A DNA stretch of 11,002 nucleotides from Eubacteriales Family XIII. Incertae Sedis bacterium. GTDB lineage: Bacteria > Bacillota > Clostridia > Peptostreptococcales > Anaerovoracaceae. Below are positions 1 through 5,135 of this stretch, in pieces; positions within the stretch are counted from its first letter, which is position 1; the number at the start of each line of letters is the position of its first letter. Where the stretch lies: contig JAITNA010000223.1 in assembly GCA_031290715.1 (NCBI GenBank), positions 1 to 11,002 on the forward strand, given 5' to 3'. The translations under genes were made by a program, and so were the position numbers. The notes beneath the pieces were generated by a model that did not search any database, was not told where the DNA came from, and saw only the letters and a program-made list of their open reading frames with translations.

Positions 1-208
1 CAATCAGCACAATCAACTTTTCGCCGAGCAAAAAAGAGAGGTCGTTGATCCGGTCGCGAAACAAAACGTTTTCCAAGGTATTGATTCGCACCTCCGTATC
101 CTGCCCATAATTCTTGCCGCTAATGGCATTGTACATCTCAAGCAGCCGCCCCTCGTCCTTGAAATAGCTTGTGAAGATACTGTCCCGATAAGCTCGATTC
201 CCGCCCAT
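1..208 (-). CDS. Rpn/PDDEXK-family nuclease (putative transposase-like), 5' part only
   Basis: The first 69 codons of a gene whose remainder lies off the left edge. The protein begins MGGNRAYRDSIFTSYFKDE and continues with LLEMYNAISGKNY, then VLFRDRINDLSFLLGEKLIVLI. This is the N-terminal pattern of the PD-(D/E)XK nuclease family 'putative transposase' proteins (Rpn relatives) present in many copies in gut Clostridia: an F-x-S-Y-F-x-D-E start, a YNAISG segment and an NDLSF segment carrying the presumed first catalytic Asp (about residue 56). The window ends just before the place where the family's E-x-Q catalytic motif is expected, so catalytic integrity cannot be judged. The ATG at 206-208 was chosen because homology starts there and the frame is closed upstream by a stop at 248-250. 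The Shine-Dalgarno is only a loose purine stretch (GGAAACGGAAC). Known family members promote RecA-independent recombination; whether this one does is inference. Confidence 0.8.
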   Translation of the reverse strand, partial: MGGNRAYRDSIFTSYFKDEGRLLEMYNAISGKNYGQDTEVRINTLENVLFRDRINDLSFLLGEKLIVLI

Positions 209-257
209 GTTCCGTTTCCATTCCCTTTCCGCACACGAACTCCCAATTTATGGAAAC

Positions 258-286
258 AGAATAACACGGCAAAAGCATCATGTCAA
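258..286 (-). promoter_or_regulatory. Sigma-A type promoter for the leftward nuclease gene
   Basis: Read on the minus strand, a perfect -35 box TTGACA (281-286) is followed by a 17-base spacer and a -10 box TATTCT (258-263, 4 of 6 consensus bases). Transcription would start near 251 and give a leader of about 43 nt before the ATG at 208. A short dyad (291-304) lies just upstream of the -35 box. Confidence 0.7.
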
Positions 287-290
287 ACAT

Positions 291-304
291 TTACAATAAT
301 GTAA
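291..304. promoter_or_regulatory. Dyad TTACA-ATAA-TGTAA upstream of the nuclease promoter
   Basis: A perfect 5+5 inverted repeat with a 4-base centre lies in AT-rich DNA. Its edge is 4 bases upstream of the -35 box of the leftward promoter. Its size and position would suit binding by a small dimeric regulator. TACA/TGTA half-sites recall BlaI/CopY-type operators, but those usually have a 2-base centre, so no regulator is assigned. Chance occurrence in AT-rich DNA is quite possible. Confidence 0.3.
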
Positions 305-322
305 TTATATACAAGGAGGCGC

Positions 323-388
323 GGGAACCGCACCTGTGCTTCCCTAATCTCTGGATTCCCGGGATTGCCCTGCGAGTGCCTCGGGAAT
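323..388. repeat. Two tandem GGGAA/TTCCC hairpins, possible dispersed palindromic element
   Basis: The first hairpin pairs GGGAA (323-327) with TTCCC (340-344), enclosing GCAC/GTGC. The second pairs ATTCCCG (355-361) with CGGGAAT (382-388) across 20 bases. The second hairpin's outer context, TCTGG before ATTCCC and GACA after GGGAAT, resembles the ATTCCC...GGGAAT inverted repeats dispersed in many bacterial genomes (the dRS3 repeat of Neisseria is the named example). Neither hairpin is followed by a T tract on either strand, so terminator function is unlikely. Copy number in this genome cannot be seen from one window. Confidence 0.4.
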
Positions 389-405
389 GACAATATTTAG
401 CCCCA

Positions 406-435
406 TCCCGAAAACATTTATTTACATATTCGGGA
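406..435. promoter_or_regulatory. Inverted repeat TCCCGAA-N16-TTCGGGA around the alr -35 box, candidate operator
   Basis: Perfect 7-base arms at 406-412 and 429-435 are separated by 16 bases that contain the TTTACA -35 box (421-426). The right arm lies in the promoter spacer. A protein bound to both arms would cover the promoter, so an operator for alr is the natural reading. The predicted transcript begins downstream of the repeat, so it cannot act as an RNA structure in alr mRNA made from this promoter. The arms also resemble the CGGGAA motif of the hairpins at 323-388, so this could instead be part of the same repeat element. Confidence 0.35.
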
Positions 436-449
436 ACGAACGCTATACT
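421..449 (+). promoter_or_regulatory. Sigma-A type promoter of alr
   Basis: The -35 box TTTACA (421-426, 5 of 6) is followed by an exact 17-base spacer and the -10 box TATACT (444-449, 5 of 6). With the usual distance from -10 box to start site, transcription begins at or next to position 456, which is the A of the ATG chosen for alr. This is the geometry of a leaderless transcript. It also argues against the upstream ATGs at 387 and 450 being used from this promoter. Confidence 0.7.
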
Positions 450-455
450 ATGGTC

Positions 456-1610
456 ATGTACAATGAAGGACGGAGAGCCGCTTGGGTTGAGATCGATCTC
501 GACAGCATCGTCGGCAATTATTTGCAAATCAGAAAAATCACGCCGGGCTGCGCGACCATCGCCTGCGTGAAAGCCGACGCCTACGGGCACGGCCTTGTTA
601 AGGTCGCGTGGGAGCTTGTGAAATCAGGAACCGAATACCTCGGCGTTGCCACGCTTGCGGAAGCCGTCGCACTCCGCACCGCGGGCATCCGGACACCGAT
701 CGTTTTGCTCAGCGCGGTACCGCGGGGCAACATCAAGGATGTTCTCGATATCGGTGTGATCCCCGTCGTCACCACCTTTGACGACGCGCAGCTTCTGTCT
801 GAAATGGTCGGCCGTGCGGGCCGGAAAAAACCCGCCGAGGTGTTTATCGCGATCGAAACGGGGATGGGGCGTTTGGGATTTTTGTACACCGTCAAAGGAA
901 TCGCCCAAATCCTTCAGATACAAAGCGATCTTCCGGGCGTTCACATCAAGGGGCTCTTTTCCCATTTCGCGACCGCGGAGGACGAAAATCCTTCTTTTGC
1001 GCTATCCCAAATCGATGCCTTTTCCGCTTTTGAGAATCAACTGGCGCTGTCGGGCCTTGACCCGGGGGCGCGGACGATGGCAAACAGCGCCGCGATCATG
1101 GGTTTTCCGGAAGCGCATTTTGAAATCGTCCGTCCCGGTTTGGCGCTGTACGGCATGTACCCGTCCGAAGAGATGGACAAGGATGTCCTGCCGCTCAAGC
1201 CGGCGATGTCCGTGAAGGCCAACATCGTATATCTGCGAAAGGTCCCGCCCGGCTTCACGGTCAGCTACGGCCGGACCTTCGTGACAGAACGCGACAGCCT
1301 GATCGGAACGCTTCCGATCGGCTATGCGGACGGCCTGCCGCGCAACATCTCGGGGCGGGGCCGCGTCCTCATCCGCGGGGAATCCGCGCCGATTGTCGGG
1401 AATATTTGCATGGATCAGTGCATGATCGACGTCACAGACATTCCGGGGATCACGGAATATGACGAAGTCGTTTTATTGGGCAAACAAGGCGAGAGGGAAA
1501 TCCCCGCCGAAGAAATCGCGGAACTCTCCGGCACGATCAACTACGAAGTCACCTGCCGTTTCGGGCAGCGCCTTCCGAAGATTTTCAAGGGACCTCAAAA
1601 AACAGCTTAG
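456..1610 (+). CDS. alr: Alanine racemase
   Basis: A cytoplasmic PLP enzyme that interconverts L- and D-alanine for peptidoglycan. From the ATG at 456 the protein has 384 residues, normal for the family. It opens with RRAAWVEIDLDSIVGNY, followed by the PLP-binding VKADAYGHG (Lys39), the barrel strands LFSHFATAEDE and MANSAA, VRPGLALYG, the second-domain catalytic tyrosine in VSYGRTF (Tyr271), IGYADG, and GNICMDQCMIDVT. The end, YEVTCRFGQRLPKIF, is the usual C-terminus. The frame is open back to an ATG at 387, but residues encoded by 387-449 have no alr character and that stretch holds the promoter. ATG 450 lies immediately after the -10 box, so 456 is preferred. No convincing Shine-Dalgarno precedes any of these starts. 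The gene is convergent with ychF, 16 bases between stop codons. It could be biosynthetic or catabolic; as the only copy seen here, biosynthetic is assumed. Confidence 0.96.
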   Translation: MYNEGRRAAWVEIDLDSIVGNYLQIRKITPGCATIACVKADAYGHGLVKVAWELVKSGTEYLGVATLAEAVALRTAGIRTPIVLLSAVPRGNIKDVLDIGVIPVVTTFDDAQLLSEMVGRAGRKKPAEVFIAIETGMGRLGFLYTVKGIAQILQIQSDLPGVHIKGLFSHFATAEDENPSFALSQIDAFSAFENQLALSGLDPGARTMANSAAIMGFPEAHFEIVRPGLALYGMYPSEEMDKDVLPLKPAMSVKANIVYLRKVPPGFTVSYGRTFVTERDSLIGTLPIGYADGLPRNISGRGRVLIRGESAPIVGNICMDQCMIDVTDIPGITEYDEVVLLGKQGEREIPAEEIAELSGTINYEVTCRFGQRLPKIFKGPQKTA

Positions 1611-1630
1611 GGAGCGTAACGCTTCCTTAG
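1597..1630 (-). terminator. Intrinsic terminator of the leftward def-ychF operon
   Basis: Arms 1606-1616 (CTTAGGGAGCG) and 1620-1630 (CGCTTCCTTAG) pair over 11 positions with one T-T mismatch and one G-T wobble around a TAA loop. On the minus strand the hairpin is followed, after CTG, by six T residues (the A run at 1597-1602). That is the arrangement of a rho-independent terminator for transcription coming from ychF. On the plus strand the hairpin is followed by ACGTTGAAC with no T tract, so alr termination there is not supported. The stem contains both the alr stop (1608-1610) and the ychF stop (1627-1629). Confidence 0.65.
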
Positions 1631-2718
1631 ACGTTGAACAGGAAGTGGACCACATCGCCGTCCCGGACGACATATTCCTTGCCCTCGGAACGCACAAGCC
1701 CTTTTTCCCGGGCCGCCGACAGACTGCCGCACGCAATCAGATTTTCATAATCGACGGTTTCCGCGCGGATAAAACCTTTTTCAAAATCCGTATGAATCTT
1801 TCCGGCGGCTTGCGGCGCTTTCGTGCCGCGCCGGATTGTCCACGCCCGGACTTCGGGCTTGCCCGCCGTCAGAAAAGAAATGAGATCGAGCAGATGATAG
1901 GAAGCCTTCACAAGCTGGTCGAGCCCCGACTCGCCGATGCCGAGCTCCTCCAGAAAGACGGCCCGATCCTCGTCGTCGAGCTCCGCAAGCTCCGCTTCAA
2001 CCTTGGCGGCGAGCACGACGACATCCGAGCCCTCGGATTTCGCGATTTCGCGCACGGATTTTACGTAGCCGTTTTCCTCCGCGGCGGAAACCTCCGCTTC
2101 CGAAATGTTCGCGGCGTAGATCACCGGCTTGGCCGTCAGGAGTTCCAGACTGTTTATAAAAACACGTTCTTCCTCATCCCACGCCGCGGCGCGCGCGGGT
2201 ACGCCCGAAAGCAGCGACTGTTTTACGCGCTCCAAAAGCGCAAGCTCTTTCGCGAGCCCCTTATCGCCCTTCAGGTTCTTTTGCGTCCGCTGAACGCGCC
2301 GGTCGATCACCTCGAGGTCGGAAAAAATCAGCTCCATGTTGATGGTTTCGATATCGCGCGCCGGGTCTGTGCTGCCGTCCACATGCACCACGCCGTCGTC
2401 GTCGAAACAGCGCACCACATGAACGACGGCCGCCACCTCGCGGATATGCCCGAGAAATTTGTTCCCGAGCCCTTCGCCTTTCGACGCGCCTTTCACAAGC
2501 CCCGCGATGTCGTAAAACTCGATCGTCGTATAGATCGTCCGCTCCGCGTCATACAGCTCCGTCAGGACGCGCAGCCGTTCATCCGGCACCGTGACGACGC
2601 CCACATTGGGCTCTATCGTACAAAACGGATAATTGGCGGCTTCCGCGCCGGCCTGTGTGATGGCGTTGAACAGCGTGCTCTTGCCGACATTGGGCAGCCC
2701 TACGATTCCGAGTTTCAT
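1627..2718 (-). CDS. ychF: YchF/OLA1-family ribosome-binding ATPase (Obg-like)
   Basis: A cytoplasmic P-loop NTPase of the Obg group that binds the ribosome; family members prefer ATP and are linked to stress and translation control. The 363-residue protein matches the family length. It shows the G1 loop GLPNVGKST (7-15), G3 DIAG (70-73) followed by LVKGASKGEGLGNKFL, the conserved RCFDDDGVVHVDG segment (103-115), and NISE (204-207) in place of the canonical NKxD. That substitution is the family hallmark that relaxes guanine specificity. A helical insert occupies about 130-190. A C-terminal TGS domain (about 280-363) ends in the typical YVVRDGDVVHFLFNV. The ATG at 2716-2718 is fixed by the MKLGIVG start, a purine-rich Shine-Dalgarno (AAGGAAGAAG) and an ATGA overlap with the lgt stop. 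An 86-codon upstream extension of the frame lies inside lgt and is not family-like. It is the last gene before the predicted terminator. Confidence 0.97.
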   Translation of the reverse strand: MKLGIVGLPNVGKSTLFNAITQAGAEAANYPFCTIEPNVGVVTVPDERLRVLTELYDAERTIYTTIEFYDIAGLVKGASKGEGLGNKFLGHIREVAAVVHVVRCFDDDGVVHVDGSTDPARDIETINMELIFSDLEVIDRRVQRTQKNLKGDKGLAKELALLERVKQSLLSGVPARAAAWDEEERVFINSLELLTAKPVIYAANISEAEVSAAEENGYVKSVREIAKSEGSDVVVLAAKVEAELAELDDEDRAVFLEELGIGESGLDQLVKASYHLLDLISFLTAGKPEVRAWTIRRGTKAPQAAGKIHTDFEKGFIRAETVDYENLIACGSLSAAREKGLVRSEGKEYVVRDGDVVHFLFNV

Positions 2719-3491
2719 ACTTCCTTCTTCCTTCCCTTCTTCTTCCCCCTCTTGCGCCGGTACAAATAGATATAGGCGATGAGCGCGGCGATGATCACGC
2801 AAGCGCTCAACGCCTGCGCCTGCCGCAGTGTCCCAAACAGCATCAGGCTGTCCGTGCGAAGCCCTTCGACAAAAAAGCGCTCCGCGGAATACAAAATGCA
2901 GCAGAGCAGAAAGGTCTGCCCGGAAAACCTCCGCCGGCTGTCGATACGAAGCAGGAAGAGAAACAGCAGCAGACACCAGATCGACTCATAGAGAAAGGTC
3001 GGATGCACGGTATCCCCGTTCACAATGACAGCCCAGGGCAAATCCGTATGCCCGCCGTGCGCTTCCGAATTGAAGAAATTCCCCCACCTTCCGATGGCTT
3101 GGCCCAAGGGAAACGCCGAGAAAAACAGATCCGCGATATTCAGCCATTTTTCCTTGTATATCCGGCAGAGCAAAAGGATCATGAGAAATCCGAAAATAAG
3201 GCCGCCGTGGATGGCGAGCCCCCCCGACCGGATGTCGAGGATACGGGACGCATCCGCGGAATAGTAGCTCCAATTGAATATGACATAATAGGCCCGCGCC
3301 CCGACGATGCCGGCAATCACGGCGAGAATCACAAAATTGAAAATGCGATCCTGCGAAATGCCGTGATACTTCGGCGCGCGGCGATAAATCACGAAGAACG
3401 CGGCGAGAATCCCGGCCGCCACAAGGATGCCGTACCACATCACTTCAATTCCGGCGATCGAAAACGCGACCCGGCCCGGCGACTCCATCAT
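2715..3491 (-). CDS. lgt: Phosphatidylglycerol--prolipoprotein diacylglyceryl transferase
   Basis: An integral membrane enzyme that transfers diacylglycerol from phosphatidylglycerol to the lipobox cysteine of prolipoproteins, the first step of lipoprotein maturation. The 258-residue product has several hydrophobic helices (for example 18-36, 51-72, 98-111, 170-182 and 228-244). Family motifs are clear: the early VMWYGIL, GARAYYV (64-70), the LAIHGGL histidine motif (His95), the Lgt signature GRWGNFFNSEAHG (134-146), HPTFLYES (163-170) and EGLRTDS (209-215). The ATG at 3491 overlaps the rpe stop as ATGA; a second ATG follows directly (3488) and either could be used. The C-terminus is a strongly basic tail, RRKRGKKKGRKKEV, whose purine-rich codons also form the ychF Shine-Dalgarno. 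Finding lgt directly after rpe is not the usual Firmicutes arrangement. Confidence 0.96.
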   Translation of the reverse strand: MMESPGRVAFSIAGIEVMWYGILVAAGILAAFFVIYRRAPKYHGISQDRIFNFVILAVIAGIVGARAYYVIFNWSYYSADASRILDIRSGGLAIHGGLIFGFLMILLLCRIYKEKWLNIADLFFSAFPLGQAIGRWGNFFNSEAHGGHTDLPWAVIVNGDTVHPTFLYESIWCLLLFLFLLRIDSRRRFSGQTFLLCCILYSAERFFVEGLRTDSLMLFGTLRQAQALSACVIIAALIAYIYLYRRKRGKKKGRKKEV

Positions 3492-4171
3492 TGCGCCGCG
3501 CCCCCTTCCCCGTTTTCCGCAATCAAGCCGGCGAAGCCCGCAAGCGCGGCCCGCGGATCCGGCCGGTTCAGGATCGCGGAGCCCATAACGATAATATCCG
3601 CGCCCGCCCGGCAAATCTGCACGATATTCTCCTCGTTCACGCCGCCGTCGACGGCGATCTTGTAGCCGTATCCTCCCCGCGCCCGTTCCTCAAGCAGCCA
3701 TCTGATCTTCGATAGCGCGGACGGGAGGAAGCGCTGGCCGCCGAAGCCCGGATTGACGCTCATCACAAGGACCTGATCCGCCTTTTCCAATACATAGCGC
3801 AGACTTTCCGGCGCCGTGGCCGGATTGAGCGCGACGCCGCAGCCCACCCCAAGGGAGCGGATGTGCTGCAGCGTCCGGTCCAAATGGAGGTTTGCTTCCT
3901 GATGGACGACAATGTATTTCGTATGATCCGTGACATAGTCCTCCACAAAACGATCGGGTTCCGAAACCATCAGGTGGATGTCGAAAGGCAAGCTTGTTTT
4001 TGCGGACAGGGAGCGGATCACGGGCGGGCCGAAGGAAATATTGGGGACAAAATTCCCGTCCATCACATCGAGATGAAGCAGACCGACCGCCGCGCTGTCC
4101 TCAAACATCGCGAGCGTATCGCTCAAATCGGAAAAATCCGCTGTTAAAATTGACGGCGACAGTATGGCCAT
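3488..4171 (-). CDS. rpe: Ribulose-phosphate 3-epimerase
   Basis: A cytoplasmic TIM-barrel metalloenzyme of the pentose phosphate pathway that interconverts ribulose 5-phosphate and xylulose 5-phosphate. The 227-residue product is close to the usual length of about 220. It begins MAILSPSILTADF (Ser7 region) and carries the metal-binding and catalytic residues His33 and Asp35 (LLHLDVMDG), His66 (FDIHLMV) and Asp175 (IAVDGGV), plus the mobile loop MSVNPGFGGQ (137-146) and the phosphate-binding end IIVMGSAI. The start at 4169-4171 is supported by homology and a good Shine-Dalgarno; the open frame continues 21 codons upstream without similarity. It follows rsgA by 43 bases and overlaps lgt by 4. 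The rsgA-rpe pair is standard in Firmicutes; the thiN gene that often follows is absent. Confidence 0.97.
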   Translation of the reverse strand: MAILSPSILTADFSDLSDTLAMFEDSAAVGLLHLDVMDGNFVPNISFGPPVIRSLSAKTSLPFDIHLMVSEPDRFVEDYVTDHTKYIVVHQEANLHLDRTLQHIRSLGVGCGVALNPATAPESLRYVLEKADQVLVMSVNPGFGGQRFLPSALSKIRWLLEERARGGYGYKIAVDGGVNEENIVQICRAGADIIVMGSAILNRPDPRAALAGFAGLIAENGEGGAAQ

Positions 4172-4174
4172 GAA

Positions 4175-4183
4175 TCCTTTCCT
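4175..4183 (-). promoter_or_regulatory. Ribosome binding site of rpe
   Basis: On the minus strand, AGGAAAGGA ends 3 bases before the ATG at 4171; its upstream AGGAAA half lies at the usual spacing. It is the clearest Shine-Dalgarno in the operon and fixes the rpe start against an ATG 21 codons upstream. Confidence 0.65.
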
Positions 4184-4214
4184 TTCTCTGCTGCCCGCAT
4201 ACCCTTTACACCCC

Positions 4215-5135
4215 TTACCTGCTCCATGTTTCACGGGCCTTTTTCACCGCCGCGATCAGGCTCAAGTAGGACCTGTACCGGGACGGCCGTATCTTGCCCG
4301 CGTCCACGGCGTCCCGCACGGCGCAGCCCGGTTCGAGGTCGTGCCGGCAATTGTCAAAGCGGCAGCCGCCCAAATACCCGCGAAACTCGGGAAACAGCTG
4401 ATCGGCCCGCTCCCCGTCCGGGATGTCCGCTTTGCCGGCCGCTTCAAAGGCCGTGAATCCCGGCGTATCGTATATCCGCGTACCGTCCTCCGCGCGAAAA
4501 ATCTCCACATGCCGCGTCGTATGTTTGCCGCGTTCCGTCTTGCGGCTGATATCGCCGACCGCGAGATCCGCGATCCCCGTGAGCCGGCTGAGCAAGCTCG
4601 TCTTTCCGACGCCCGACGCGCCGGCAAAAGCGACGCTTTTTCCGCGGATGAGGGCCGCGAGCTCCGCAACGCCCTCCCCCGTCGCCGCGGAGAGCAGGAT
4701 CGCCGGATAGACCCCGCGATAGATCGCCGCGATACGCCTTGCCGCGGCGGGCGAGAGATCATCCTTGTTGACGCAAATCACCGCGTCCGCGCGAGCCGCT
4801 TCCGCGCTGACCAAAAACTTGTCCGTCGTCTCGAGATTGGGCTCCGGCGACGCCGCGGCGACGGTCACGAGAAAGATGTCCACATTCGCGACAGGCGGCC
4901 TGATGAAAGCGTTTCGGCGCGGTTCAATATCCTCCACAACGCCCTCTTCGTCCGCCGCGTCCGTGACGGCGATCCGGACATAGTCCCCGACAAGCGGCGT
5001 GATCCCGTCTTTCTTGAAAATCCCTCTGGCGCGGCACATATAGATCACCGCACCCGTATTGACATAATAATATCCGGCGAGCGCTTTGACAATTTGCCCG
5101 CTTTTCAAATCGGAGGCCGATTCCGTGCCGGTCAT
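4215..5135 (-). CDS. rsgA: Small ribosomal subunit biogenesis GTPase RsgA (CpgA/YloQ)
   Basis: A circularly permuted GTPase that acts late in 30S subunit maturation. The product has 306 residues, normal for the family. It has an N-terminal OB fold (about 12-75, including LVGDYVRI), then GTPase motifs in permuted order: G4 NKDD (123-126), G5-like LSAATGEG (148-155), G1 GASGVGKTS (172-180), the G2 threonine region GKHTTRH (203-209) and G3 DTPGF (223-227). The C-terminal zinc motif uses Cys258, Cys263, His265 and Cys271 and ends in EPGCAV. The start ATG overlaps the prkC stop as ATGA, with GGAG 4 bases upstream, so translation is probably coupled to the kinase. In Bacillus subtilis the orthologue CpgA is phosphorylated by PrkC, which fits the adjacency. 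Residues 1-10 are variable and carry no family information. Confidence 0.97.
   Translation of the reverse strand: MTGTESASDLKSGQIVKALAGYYYVNTGAVIYMCRARGIFKKDGITPLVGDYVRIAVTDAADEEGVVEDIEPRRNAFIRPPVANVDIFLVTVAAASPEPNLETTDKFLVSAEAARADAVICVNKDDLSPAAARRIAAIYRGVYPAILLSAATGEGVAELAALIRGKSVAFAGASGVGKTSLLSRLTGIADLAVGDISRKTERGKHTTRHVEIFRAEDGTRIYDTPGFTAFEAAGKADIPDGERADQLFPEFRGYLGGCRFDNCRHDLEPGCAVRDAVDAGKIRPSRYRSYLSLIAAVKKARETWSR

Noticed and set aside
13..267. 84-codon minus-strand frame at the left edge
   Set aside because: Wrong frame: the overlapping frame starting at 208 shows the nuclease-family pattern, and this one does not.
387..455. N-terminal extension of alr from the ATG at 387
   Set aside because: The 23 extra residues lack alr similarity and their DNA contains the promoter and the inverted repeat; transcripts from that promoter would not include them.
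1459..2769. Plus-strand open frame of 436 codons running from the end of alr across ychF
   Set aside because: Frame-shifted relative to alr and antisense to ychF; no domain, Arg/Phe-rich shadow composition.
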